DNA of 21,884 nucleotides from positions 1-21,884 of the forward strand of contig CAZFQD010000019.1 in assembly GCA_964520885.1 (NCBI GenBank). The letters run 5' to 3'. Under the pieces are notes generated by a model. That model saw only the letters and a list, made by a program, of their open reading frames with translations, did no database searches and had not been told where the DNA came from. This document shows, one piece after another, positions 1 through 8,606 of the stretch. The position numbers and the translations under genes are program-made. Origin of the DNA: CAZFQD01 sp964520885. Its GTDB lineage: Bacteria; Bacillota; Clostridia; Oscillospirales; SIG519. Numbering within the stretch: the stretch's first letter is position 1; each line of letters starts with the position of its first letter.

Positions 1-49
1 TAAATATTGTATTCTTATTTTATACTAAAATTATAAAAAAATCAATAAT

Positions 50-661
50 TTATGCTCTTGAAGTTAAATTTTTTATAACAAATAATACCAACAGATAAAT
101 TGAAATTAACAAAAGTGAAAAATTATATCCTGTAATATACAAAATATAAAGTCCCAAAGCTAATATAGGAATAACAGTTATAAGCGACACAAAATCGGAA
201 ATATAAGTCGCTTTTACAATGTTTACCTTTAATAATAGTAATGAATATAAGGCTCGTCCGCCGTCAAGAGGCATTATTGGTAAAATATTAATAAAAAATA
301 AAATTGCATTACAAAGGGCAAAAAGCTGGAAGAATGAGGAAATTCCAAAAATAATTTGAATACAAATAGCAATAACAACCAAAATTAAATTGATTATAGG
401 TCCAGAAATTGCTATAAAAAATTCTTTTTTATAGCTTATAGTATTTATATTTTTTAGTTGAATGTCAGCTCCAATTGCCAATATTCGTAGCTTTTCTATT
501 TCACAGCCACAAAGTTTTGCCGCAAAAATATGTGCCACCTCGTGCAAAGCGGCACACAAATAAATTATTAATATATAAATAACACCATCTATAAAAGTGA
601 AAATAAGAAAAAGTATAAAAATTGCAGGACTTATTTCAAGTCTATTTGATAACCTTATCAT
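50..661 (-). CDS. spoIVFB: M50 family intramembrane metalloprotease, SpoIVFB-like
   Basis: A 203-residue, almost wholly hydrophobic protein of the site-2 protease family. The zinc motif HEVAH is at residues 40-44 inside the first hydrophobic stretch, and the second motif PLDGGR is at 131-136, with Asp133 as the expected third ligand. At least four or five further membrane segments follow. In sporulating Bacillota SpoIVFB cleaves pro-sigma-K in the outer forespore membrane; a role in sporulation here is inferred from the fold and from the M23 gene immediately upstream, which mimics the spoIVFA-spoIVFB pair of Bacillus. The gap to that gene is 7 nt and the upstream stop codon lies inside the AGGAG site (666-670), so the two are probably translationally coupled. 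The protein is shorter than B. subtilis SpoIVFB and I see no C-terminal CBS domain, so assignment to another S2P subgroup remains possible. Confidence 0.8.
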   Translation of the reverse strand: MIRLSNRLEISPAIFILFLIFTFIDGVIYILIIYLCAALHEVAHIFAAKLCGCEIEKLRILAIGADIQLKNINTISYKKEFFIAISGPIINLILVVIAICIQIIFGISSFFQLFALCNAILFFINILPIMPLDGGRALYSLLLLKVNIVKATYISDFVSLITVIPILALGLYILYITGYNFSLLLISIYLLVLFVIKNLTSRA

Positions 662-668
662 AAATCTC

Positions 669-1580
669 CTAATATTTAATATATTGCTCAGTATTTAAGT
701 ACTTGTCATCTTTTCTCATTTCAAAATGCAAATGAGCACCGGTAGACCGCCCGGTATTGCCAGATTTAGCAATTACTGCCCCTACCTTAACCTTTGCACC
801 TTTTTTCACCAAAGTTTCTGATAAATGTCCATAATAAGTAACAAACCCATTGCTATGCTCAATCAATATGTATTTCCCGCCAACACTTGAATAGGAAACA
901 CTTTTAACAGTTCCAGCCATTGCGGCTTTTACCTTTGTTCCCGTTGCAACTGCAATATCTGTTCCGGTATGAAAACTTTTCTTATTAGTAAATGGGTCAT
1001 TTCTTATGCCGAAAGGTGAAGAAACTCTGCCAAAAACGGGGGCTATAATTTTTTCTTTTATTACAAGTTTTTCTTCTATTATTGGAGGTAATTTTAATTC
1101 ATTTGAATTAGGTAAGGTATCATATATTTCTTCTAATGATTCAGACAAAATTTGAGCATCAACTACAGGAATATCGTCTATTCCTATACCAGTCCCGGCT
1201 GGTGCAATGTTACTGCTTGTAGTTTGAGTAGCACTGCTTGTGTTTTCTTTGCTTGAATTATCCTCAGTTGTTTGACTAAAAATTGGTTGTACTTGTACTC
1301 TTCCAAAGAAAAAAGATAAGAGTTTGTTTTTACTTGCTAACTCATCTAATTTATTATTTAAATCTCCTATGTTTGAAAGCCTATATGAAGTGTTAAATGC
1401 ACCAACCTTAACAGTTCCAAAAAGGTTATTATTAATAACTTTGGTTAAGGTAGCACAAAGAAAAATAATAGCACAAATGACTATTTGCACCTGTAAGGTT
1501 TTTAGAAAGCTATCTTTTGCAGGTTTTTTTCTCTCTTTTATTTGAGAACGCCGTCTTGATGATTTATATTCTGTGCTCAT
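669..1580 (-). CDS. M23 (LytM) peptidase with N-terminal membrane anchor, SpoIVFA-like
   Basis: A 303-residue protein. A basic N-terminus (about 1-25) precedes one membrane segment (about 28-47), then a coil-like stretch, a Ser/Thr-rich linker and a C-terminal LytM domain (about 175-300). Numbered from the ATG at 1580, the zinc and catalytic residues are all present: HTGTD (His204, Asp208), YYGHL (His252) and HLHF (His283, His285). It could therefore be an active endopeptidase. The layout anchor plus M23, directly before an M50 gene, resembles spoIVFA, whose product holds SpoIVFB in check in Bacillus; that role is inferred. I chose ATG 1580 because AGGAG (1589-1593) sits 8 nt upstream; a GTG at 1587-1589 in the same frame overlaps that site and cannot use it. 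The Shine-Dalgarno lies within a perfect inverted repeat (see 1589-1613). A SpoIIQ-like or cell-wall hydrolase role is the alternative. Confidence 0.8.
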   Translation of the reverse strand: MSTEYKSSRRRSQIKERKKPAKDSFLKTLQVQIVICAIIFLCATLTKVINNNLFGTVKVGAFNTSYRLSNIGDLNNKLDELASKNKLLSFFFGRVQVQPIFSQTTEDNSSKENTSSATQTTSSNIAPAGTGIGIDDIPVVDAQILSESLEEIYDTLPNSNELKLPPIIEEKLVIKEKIIAPVFGRVSSPFGIRNDPFTNKKSFHTGTDIAVATGTKVKAAMAGTVKSVSYSSVGGKYILIEHSNGFVTYYGHLSETLVKKGAKVKVGAVIAKSGNTGRSTGAHLHFEMRKDDKYLNTEQYIKY

Positions 1581-1588
1581 AAACATCA

Positions 1589-1613
1589 CTCCTGTATAAA
1601 TTATATACAGGAG
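1589..1613 (-). promoter_or_regulatory. Perfect 10-bp inverted repeat covering the M23 ribosome binding site
   Basis: Two perfectly complementary 10-bp arms, CTCCTGTATA at 1589-1598 and TATACAGGAG at 1604-1613, flank a 5-nt loop. On the transcribed (minus) strand the promoter-distal arm ends in the AGGAG site that serves ATG 1580, so in RNA the hairpin would hide the ribosome binding site. It is not followed by a T-run in the minus direction, so it is not a normal terminator for the upstream gene; a T8 run lies just before it instead. A TATAAT hexamer falls in the centre, so it could equally be a palindromic operator over an internal promoter. Confidence 0.6.
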
Positions 1614-1652
1614 CCAAAAAAAATATGTCTAATTAAATAAAACTAAAAAAAT

Positions 1653-2297
1653 TTATAAAAATAATTCCTTTTTTTCATTAAAAAATCTTTGCCTAATTAC
1701 TTGCTTGATTTTTATTTGCTCACTAACATATTTTTTTATAGTTTCAACAATTAGAGAAGGATTAATTGATAAATTCCCATCACAAGGTAAAATTACTGAA
1801 AAAGAAATGCAATTCTCCTCTTTAACAAAATCAATATCATTGAAAAATTCCTTTAAATCAAGTTCCTTTTCTTTTGATTTTGTTTTTTTAATAATAGTTA
1901 TTTCTTTATTGGATTTTATGCTATTTAGTTTTTCAATATCAAAAAAATCAATTATCTCCACTTTGTATTGGGCAAAGGAAACTTGTGAAATTTTGTTAAT
2001 AGGTAAAAAAGCTTTGTTAATTCTCAAACCATTTGGCAAGGTTGGATTTAGTTTTTTTATAATATCATTTAAATGAATTTGTTCATTTAATTTAAAGTCC
2101 ATTATTTCATTTTCACCGATATATCCTACTGATAAAGGAGGGGAAAAGACCAAAAAAGGATGTGGATTAAACCCTTCCGTATACCATACAGGAAGTGAGG
2201 TGCGATTTATTGCTCTTGCAAAAGCACGATTTAAATCGAGATGAGAAATATATTTAACAGCATTGCCTTTTTCAAAAAAAAGTCTTACATTTTGCAT
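1653..2297 (-). CDS. Radical SAM-linked protein, DUF2344 / TIGR03936 family
   Basis: A 214-residue soluble protein. The opening (LFFEKGNAVKYISHLDLNRAF) and the segment around residues 38-60 (WYTEGFNPHPFLVFSPPLSVG) are the hallmark of the uncharacterised DUF2344 family, which is encoded next to, or fused to, a TIGR03960-type radical SAM protein. Here the partner is immediately upstream: its TAA stop abuts this ATG with no gap (TAAATG), so expression is surely coupled. The length is about normal for the family. The biochemical function of the pair is not known to me; a joint RNA or protein modification reaction is only a guess, based on the usual position near ribosomal protein and RNase genes in other Bacillota. 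The C-terminal 60 residues are Lys-rich and less conserved in appearance. Confidence 0.88.
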   Translation of the reverse strand: MQNVRLFFEKGNAVKYISHLDLNRAFARAINRTSLPVWYTEGFNPHPFLVFSPPLSVGYIGENEIMDFKLNEQIHLNDIIKKLNPTLPNGLRINKAFLPINKISQVSFAQYKVEIIDFFDIEKLNSIKSNKEITIIKKTKSKEKELDLKEFFNDIDFVKEENCISFSVILPCDGNLSINPSLIVETIKKYVSEQIKIKQVIRQRFFNEKKELFL

Positions 2298-4130
2298 TTA
2301 TTTCTCAACCCTTTCGCAAGAATATTCTTTATTTATTCCACAATTGCTACACTTATCATTGCAATTTTCGGTAGTTAAATTTTCGTCCGCTTTTTTGGCT
2401 TCTTTTATTAAAAACTTCTTGCTAACTCCAATATTTATATGCTCCCAAGGTAAAATTTCATCAAAAGATTTTCTTCTGTTTGCATAAAAGTGCATATCTA
2501 TATTACATTCTGAAAAAGTTTTTTTCCATAAGTCAAAACGGAAAAATTCATTCCAACCATCAAAAACACAACCTAATTGATAAGCTTTTTCAATTACTGT
2601 CGATAATCGTCTATCTCCTAAAGCAAAAACCGCTTCAATAAGTGAAGTGTATTTATCATGCCAATTAAGAGATATTTTTTTAGATTTAATATTATTTTTT
2701 AATAGTTTTTGCTTTTGTTCTAATGTATTTGTGTCGTCCTGTGGCTCCCACTGAAAAGGAGTAAAAGGTTTTGGCACAAAGTTAGATACCGATAATGTTA
2801 TAGAAAATCCTTTGCCCTTTTGCCTAAATTCGCTGTTGTAATATGTATTTAAAACTTCTTGACAAAGGTCCATAATTCCTAAAACATCCTCATTAGTTTC
2901 AGTAGGTAAGCCTATCATAAAATACAGTTTAACACTTGTGTTGCCACCCTCAAAGGCAGTTTTGCATGTGTTTAAAAGTTCCTCTTTTGTAACATTTTTA
3001 TTAATAGCATCTCGTAGTCTTTGCGTACCTGCTTCAGGGGCAAAGGTTAATGTGCTTTTTTTAACCTTTTGAATTTTCTGCATAAGTTCTTTTGAAAAAT
3101 TGTCAACCCTAAGAGAGGGAAGAGATAAATTAATTTTTTTCTCTTGACTCCAACTAAGAATTTTTAATAATAATTCTTCTAATTGACTGTAATCACTTGA
3201 ACTAAGAGAAGATAAGGAAACTTCTTCATATCCGGTATTTTCACATAATTCTTTGGCTAATAAATTTAATCTTTCAGAACTTTTTTCTCTTACCGGCCTA
3301 TATATCATTCCTGCTTGACAAAAGCGACATCCTCTTATACAACCTCTAAATAATTCTAATGTAATTCTATCGTGAATTATTTGCGTAAAAGGCACTACCA
3401 TTGTTTTTGGATAAAATACTTTATCCAAATCCTTAATAATTCTTTTTTTAATTGTTGAGGGTGCATCTTTATAGTTTTTAGTTATTTTATTAATAGTATT
3501 ATCTTGATTATAAATAACATCATAAAATTTAGGGACATAAACACCTTCAATTAAGCAAGCCTTTTGTAAAAATGCAGTTTTGTTTTTATTGCACTTATAT
3601 AAATCTAAAAGTTCTAACAAAACTTCCTCAGCTTCTCCAATAACAAACAAATCAAAAAAGTCAGCAATAGGTTCTGGGTTTACACAACAAGGACCTCCCC
3701 CAATAATAATTGGAAAAGTGTTATCTCTATCCTTCGCTCTTAAAGGAATACCAGATAGATTTAGCATATTTAATATGTTTGTATAACTTAATTCATATTG
3801 TAAAGTAAAACCTATAAAATCAAACTCTTTTAACGCATCAAAGCTTTCAAGTGCAAAAAGAGGGATTTCATTTTCTCTCATTAATAATTCAAAATCCTTA
3901 GTTGGAGCAAAAACTCGTTCGCACCAAATATCATCTCTTTCATTTAAGAGTGAATAAAGAATTTTCATACCTAAATGAGACATTCCAATCTCATAGGTAT
4001 CTGGAAAGCAAAATGCAAAACGAATATCAATTAAATTTTTGTCCTTAATTATTTCGCCAAATTCTCCACCAGTGTAACGGGAGGGCTTTTGCACTAATGG
4101 CAAAATACTGTCAAGATTTTTAGGATTCAT
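2298..4130 (-). CDS. B12-binding-fold radical SAM protein, TIGR03960 family
   Basis: A 610-residue protein. The N-terminal 180 residues resemble the Rossmann-like B12-binding domain of radical SAM proteins (EIGMSHLGMKILYSLLN; IIIGGGPCCVNPEPIADFFD). The radical SAM core carries the iron-sulfur motif CxxxCxxC as Cys264, Cys268 and Cys271 in the segment FRGCIRGCRFCQAG. No DxHxxG cobalamin motif is obvious, so B12 binding is doubtful. A second cysteine cluster lies at the extreme C-terminus (Cys590, 594, 597, 605) and could bind another metal or cluster. SD AAAGG stands 8 nt before the ATG. It is followed without a gap by its DUF2344 partner. The family is widespread in Clostridia, but its reaction and substrate are unknown to me. 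Confidence 0.88.
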   Translation of the reverse strand: MNPKNLDSILPLVQKPSRYTGGEFGEIIKDKNLIDIRFAFCFPDTYEIGMSHLGMKILYSLLNERDDIWCERVFAPTKDFELLMRENEIPLFALESFDALKEFDFIGFTLQYELSYTNILNMLNLSGIPLRAKDRDNTFPIIIGGGPCCVNPEPIADFFDLFVIGEAEEVLLELLDLYKCNKNKTAFLQKACLIEGVYVPKFYDVIYNQDNTINKITKNYKDAPSTIKKRIIKDLDKVFYPKTMVVPFTQIIHDRITLELFRGCIRGCRFCQAGMIYRPVREKSSERLNLLAKELCENTGYEEVSLSSLSSSDYSQLEELLLKILSWSQEKKINLSLPSLRVDNFSKELMQKIQKVKKSTLTFAPEAGTQRLRDAINKNVTKEELLNTCKTAFEGGNTSVKLYFMIGLPTETNEDVLGIMDLCQEVLNTYYNSEFRQKGKGFSITLSVSNFVPKPFTPFQWEPQDDTNTLEQKQKLLKNNIKSKKISLNWHDKYTSLIEAVFALGDRRLSTVIEKAYQLGCVFDGWNEFFRFDLWKKTFSECNIDMHFYANRRKSFDEILPWEHINIGVSKKFLIKEAKKADENLTTENCNDKCSNCGINKEYSCERVEK

Positions 4131-4181
4131 ATTTATAACCTTTCATAAAAAAAATGGACATTTTTTGAAATAAAATAATAT

Positions 4182-7100
4182 TTACACACCAATGCTCCAA
4201 TTTGAAAACCATTTAAGCCAAGTTTTTGCGAATTCTTTTAATATTGGATAGCCAGACCAAAGAGGGTAAAATGCAATAAATATAATTAAACATACTGCAA
4301 AGAAGGATATGTAAATTATCATAGCTTTTTTCCCACTTAATTTTTCTAATAATCTCTTAAGAGCAAATATCGTAATTCCCATCACAAATGGTAGAGTTGA
4401 AAAATAGTGATAAATAAATGTTGACCGTGATACTAATACCCAAGGCATATAATTTGAAGCAACTCCTACAAAAAGAAAAACTAAAATCATTAATTCACTT
4501 TTCATTTTAGCGGCGTTTTCAGCAAAACGATTTTTAGTATATTTAATGTAATCTTTTATTAAGATATATCCGCCAACAAAGAAACTAACAAAACCACTCC
4601 ACCAAATAATTGGGTTGCCAAAACTTGAAATGCTTTCAACATTGTTAGCATTAACAGTTTCAGGGGCAATATAATACCAAATTGGCTTAACTATTAAAGG
4701 CCATTCAAACCAAGCTGATTTAAACGGATGATTGTCATTTGTCAAATTAGTGTGATAGTCAAACATATTTTTTTGGCAATCTAACAAAACTCTCATCCAA
4801 TTTCCATCCATAGCTTTTAACTTATAAAATGGAATATAGGAAAGTGCATATATTACAAAAGGCATAACAACAAAAAACAAAACACAAAAGCCGAGAGTGT
4901 AATATAAATTTCGTTTATAGGTTTTAATGATATATGATAATTGTTGTTTTTCTTCTTGTTGTTCAGGAGATTTTATGGTGCCAATAATTTTTTTAGCCTC
5001 AATGTATTCTTTATATTTATTGTAAAGGAAGAAAAAGAGCAGAAATGCCAAGCCAACGGCTCCATAAAGACCTGTCCATTTTGAAGACATAGCTAAACCA
5101 AAACATATTCCACTAAGACTTAATGGGACTAAGGTTTTCCAGAATGGTTTTTTATAAAAGTTTGAAGAAATATACATATACATAAATAAATACATAAGAA
5201 TAATAAACAATACAACAAAACTATCAATAGTTGAAATTCTTGTTTGAGCAAAGTGCATACCATCTAATGCCATAAGCAGTGTCAAGCCAATAGCCCATTT
5301 TGTGCTTTTGAACAGTTTTTTGCCTAAAACAAACATAGCAGGAAGCATAAACACACCCATTAACATTCCCATAATTCGCCATCCAAATGGGTTCATTCCA
5401 AATATTGCAATTCCAATTGCAATAATTTCTTTTCCCAATGGTGGATGAGTAGTTTCATAAATTGGTAAGTCATTTAAAAATTCAAAAGCCGTTCTTGCGT
5501 GATATATTTCATCAAAATACATTCCGTTTTTGTAAGAACTTAACAAAGGAACTAACCCTTGTTCATCAAAAATATTTGAATAATAATGTTCTTTAACTTT
5601 TTCGTTATCTTTTCCATCCACACTAACAATAGGTATTGTAGAAGTCGCATTGGCAGAAGAATAACACCCTATTTCAAGCAATTTAAATTCAGGAACAATA
5701 CTCTCAACTTTTAAATATCTTGCAGAATAATTATTTCCGCTGAAAGACACCTTTTTCCAACTGTAGAGATCTCCTGTATTGAATTTAACTGTTTTAATTT
5801 TTGTAAAAGCAGTATTATCGTTACTAATTGAAATATCAAATGTTCCTTCGCCAATTGAACCAAAATAATAAAGTTTTTCCAAAGGTTTTTCTTGACCAAA
5901 ATCGGCAATTACATAACTCCCTTTTTCCCGTGGCTCCCAAAAAGTTTTTGGGCATTTCATATCTCCTAAGTTAAATAGTGAAAAGGCAAAATATATTGCA
6001 GTTATTGTAAGCATTATAATGTAATCCTTGACATTTAATTTGCTTTCTTTTCTTAAACTTTCTTGTGCAGTTTGAATAATTTTATTTATCCTAAAAGTAA
6101 ATTTTGATATATTAATTTTATTTGAATTTTTAGATTTTTCATTATTTTTATTTGAAATATTATTTTTTGTTTCAACTTTTGGCTTTTCAATAACAATAAT
6201 ATCCTTAGTTAATATTTTGTAAATAGTTACTACAAATACAATAAATAAGGCAACCATAGCTAAGCAACCGAGAATAAATATACTGTCTTTCGATGTAAAA
6301 TAAGTTTCTGGTTTGTTGTGTAAAAACAAAACTGAAGCAACATTAAAATAGTGCAAAGCAGATAGGCTAACAAATAAATACAATAGTGATTTTTCCCTAA
6401 AATATATATACGACACTAAAATTAAAGCCAAAGCAGGGAATAAATATCTTTCGTGAATACCTGAACCAATGGTGCAAATTCCGACGGCAATAAATGCCCC
6501 TAAAATAAAGTATGAATAATCTTTAACCTTGCTTTTATAAAACATATAAATAGTTGAACAAACAATAAGGAATATAGAAATGTTGCCAACTAATTTCCAA
6601 GTAAGCCAATCAACTCCAATAAAAATTGGCAGAGTATCTTTAGCCCATTGTCCTCCAATAAGTCCAAAAAAGTTAAATGCCGAAAGGTCAGCATAAGGGT
6701 AACTTGTAATTGTAGAAAAATAATTATTAATTAACCAAGTTAAACTACCAAAAAAACCCACCTTGTTAATTGAAAATATTACTGAAAAAGCAAAAAAGGC
6801 AACAACACAGGATAGAAAACTAATTAAATTCTTCTTAATTCTGTCTTTGTATTCAATATTTAATTTTTTCTCTTTAATAATATTTAATATTTCATAAACT
6901 ACCGCAATAATAATAATTGGAGTAAAAATAATTGTTTGAGGTTTTGCCAATAGTCCTAATAGGAAAATTGGCATTGAAATATAAAGTTTCCTTTTTACAA
7001 TAAAATAAATTGAAAGCACAATTGCTAAGGTAAATACACTGTCAACCTGTCCCCAAGAAGAACTGTTTACAATTATTGCTGGGTTTAATAAATAAAGAGA

Positions 7101-8240
7101 AGATAAAATTAATGCAGTTTTTTGGAGAAAATGGTTTTTTGAAATTTTATATATGAATGCTCCCATAATTAAGTCGCAAATTATGGCTGGCATTTTAATA
7201 AACGCAATATAAGACATATCAGAGATATTTGCATTAAATAATTTGCCGATAGAAGCAAAGATACCTAATACAACCATATAAAGTGGAGGATAATCGCAAA
7301 AACTAACTTGTTTATAAAATTCAAAAGGACCAACTGTAGCCATAGTATTACCCCATGAGGTAAAGCAACTAATATCAGCATCAAACCCCTTAAAACTAAG
7401 AGCAGATATTAATCTTATTATAAATGCAATAACAAGAATAACAATTATTCCGATATAGCTTTTTGTTTGATTTAATTCTTTAAAAGCGGTTAATTTTTTA
7501 ATTAGAAAGCCACTAAACACTAAGAATAATATTGAAATAAAAATAATACTAAAATTGTCAGGTGCATTGGGAGTGGAATTAGAAGTGTTGCCTGAAATTT
7601 CGTTTGACCAATTAACAACTTCAACATTGTTTGGAACTGTAGAAACTTCGGTTAATGAAACATCATCAAAGGCGGCATAACCATAATTATCGGCACCAAA
7701 ATGTCCAATTCTCAAAGAAACTTTAATTGATTTTTGATTGCCGGTTTCCCCGTACATTTCTATTAAAGTCCAATCATTATCGCCGGTTAAATCCCTTGAA
7801 ACAGAAAAAATATCCATTACACCGATATTAGCACCAATTCTCCTTGTTGCACCATTATTTTCGGGGTCGTTTTGGTCAAAAATCCTAATGCCTTTAGTTT
7901 TAATGAAAGCCGAAAGTTTGTAATTAGTATTTGGCTTAACATCAACATTTTGAACCAATCGTGCATCGTTATTTTTACTTATATCAATATAAGCATAATT
8001 ATTATCGGACTTGCCACCATCAGTCCCCACTCCAAAGGAATCCTTGTGAACAGAAATATAACTTTCACTATACCAATTTGAAGGCAAATCATTATCGCCT
8101 ATTTGGGTAAAAGTTGGGTTTTTAATTAGATTTATTTCTGCGGCATAAGAGTTAATCCCAAACATAATAAAAGTTATTAATAACATACAAATAACGGTAA
8201 TAAACTTATAATATTTTTTTGGAATAGTATTTACATTCAT
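4182..8240 (-). CDS. Double GT-C membrane glycosyltransferase with two lectin-like domains (PMT/GT39-type C-terminal half)
   Basis: A 1352-residue protein from the ATG at 8240; the frame stays open to an ATG at 8333 (1383 residues). Numbered from 8333: signal or anchor segment about 43-64; jelly-roll-like carbohydrate-binding domain about 65-230; a first polytopic glycosyltransferase about 262-705 with an early Asp-rich loop (FDADI, Asp318 and Asp320) and a HERYLFP loop (628-634); a Lys/Asn-rich cytoplasmic linker (715-745); a second anchor; an F5/8-type-C-like sugar-binding domain about 800-890; then a PMT-type glycosyltransferase with DEIYHAR (941-947), THPPLGK (962-968) and a C-terminal 4TM block (VSRSTFIYHYF). 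Such enzymes move sugars from polyprenyl phosphate to proteins or wall polymers outside the membrane; donor and acceptor are unknown here. I prefer 8240 because an AAAGG lies upstream (spacing 12, rather long) and a clean signal-like N-terminus follows, whereas 8333 has no ribosome binding site. Confidence 0.85.
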   Translation of the reverse strand: MNVNTIPKKYYKFITVICMLLITFIMFGINSYAAEINLIKNPTFTQIGDNDLPSNWYSESYISVHKDSFGVGTDGGKSDNNYAYIDISKNNDARLVQNVDVKPNTNYKLSAFIKTKGIRIFDQNDPENNGATRRIGANIGVMDIFSVSRDLTGDNDWTLIEMYGETGNQKSIKVSLRIGHFGADNYGYAAFDDVSLTEVSTVPNNVEVVNWSNEISGNTSNSTPNAPDNFSIIFISILFLVFSGFLIKKLTAFKELNQTKSYIGIIVILVIAFIIRLISALSFKGFDADISCFTSWGNTMATVGPFEFYKQVSFCDYPPLYMVVLGIFASIGKLFNANISDMSYIAFIKMPAIICDLIMGAFIYKISKNHFLQKTALILSSLYLLNPAIIVNSSSWGQVDSVFTLAIVLSIYFIVKRKLYISMPIFLLGLLAKPQTIIFTPIIIIAVVYEILNIIKEKKLNIEYKDRIKKNLISFLSCVVAFFAFSVIFSINKVGFFGSLTWLINNYFSTITSYPYADLSAFNFFGLIGGQWAKDTLPIFIGVDWLTWKLVGNISIFLIVCSTIYMFYKSKVKDYSYFILGAFIAVGICTIGSGIHERYLFPALALILVSYIYFREKSLLYLFVSLSALHYFNVASVLFLHNKPETYFTSKDSIFILGCLAMVALFIVFVVTIYKILTKDIIVIEKPKVETKNNISNKNNEKSKNSNKINISKFTFRINKIIQTAQESLRKESKLNVKDYIIMLTITAIYFAFSLFNLGDMKCPKTFWEPREKGSYVIADFGQEKPLEKLYYFGSIGEGTFDISISNDNTAFTKIKTVKFNTGDLYSWKKVSFSGNNYSARYLKVESIVPEFKLLEIGCYSSANATSTIPIVSVDGKDNEKVKEHYYSNIFDEQGLVPLLSSYKNGMYFDEIYHARTAFEFLNDLPIYETTHPPLGKEIIAIGIAIFGMNPFGWRIMGMLMGVFMLPAMFVLGKKLFKSTKWAIGLTLLMALDGMHFAQTRISTIDSFVVLFIILMYLFMYMYISSNFYKKPFWKTLVPLSLSGICFGLAMSSKWTGLYGAVGLAFLLFFFLYNKYKEYIEAKKIIGTIKSPEQQEEKQQLSYIIKTYKRNLYYTLGFCVLFFVVMPFVIYALSYIPFYKLKAMDGNWMRVLLDCQKNMFDYHTNLTNDNHPFKSAWFEWPLIVKPIWYYIAPETVNANNVESISSFGNPIIWWSGFVSFFVGGYILIKDYIKYTKNRFAENAAKMKSELMILVFLFVGVASNYMPWVLVSRSTFIYHYFSTLPFVMGITIFALKRLLEKLSGKKAMIIYISFFAVCLIIFIAFYPLWSGYPILKEFAKTWLKWFSNWSIGV

Positions 8241-8351
8241 AAAAACTTTAAACCTTTCTTGCAAATTTTCCAATTTTTTAGCATTATTTAATACTTTCTT
8301 CTCAATTGTGCCACACATTTTAAACATTGACATTTAGCATAACCAACAATA

Positions 8352-8380
8352 TATATATCATAATTCAAGTAATAAATCAA
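8352..8380 (-). promoter_or_regulatory. Candidate promoter of the glycosyltransferase-radical SAM-peptidase unit
   Basis: On the minus strand a TTGATT (-35, 8375-8380) is followed after 17 nt by TATATA (-10, 8352-8357). Transcription would begin near 8345, leaving only about a dozen bases before the ATG at 8333 but a leader of about 105 nt before the preferred ATG at 8240. The -10 lies in a TA repeat, so the match is weak evidence. Confidence 0.4.
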
Positions 8381-8436
8381 GGCTTAAACGATGACATATA
8401 TCAATTATTTAGTAGATAATTTAAATTTTAACAAGT

Positions 8437-8460
8437 GAGTGGGAGTGGGAGTGGAAGTGC
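8437..8460. repeat. Short G-rich tandem repeat (GAGTGG x3 plus a degenerate copy)
   Basis: Three perfect GAGTGG hexamers (8437-8454) and a degenerate fourth copy (AAGTGC) stand in the middle of an otherwise AT-rich divergent intergenic region, between the predicted promoters of the glycosyltransferase and of the unknown membrane protein pair. It could be a protein-binding site or a slippage product. The rest of 8381-8551 shows nothing recognisable beyond an A13 run (8537-8549 area) and AT-rich DNA. Confidence 0.55.
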
Positions 8461-8551
8461 TATACCCCTTTATTAATATTTTGATAATATTATATCCATT
8501 ATATAATCCCCCTTTGTATTATGATGTGAATAAACAAAAAAAAAAAAACTA

Positions 8552-8580
8552 TTGATAATTTTAAATAATAGTGTTATTAT
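8552..8580 (+). promoter_or_regulatory. Promoter of the unknown membrane protein pair
   Basis: TTGATA (8552-8557) and TATTAT (8575-8580) each match the sigma-A consensus at five of six positions and are separated by exactly 17 nt. A TG one base before the -10 adds an extended -10 element. Transcription from about 8587 gives a 20-nt leader with the ribosome binding site of the gene at 8607. An A-rich tract directly upstream could act as an UP-like element. Confidence 0.65.
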
Positions 8581-8606
8581 TAAAGAAAATTGCAGAGGTG
8601 AAAAAA

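Noticed and set aside
18..38. Hairpin TTTTATA/TATAAAA after the M50 gene
   Set aside because: The stem is entirely AT and no T-run follows in the direction of transcription, so it is not a credible terminator.
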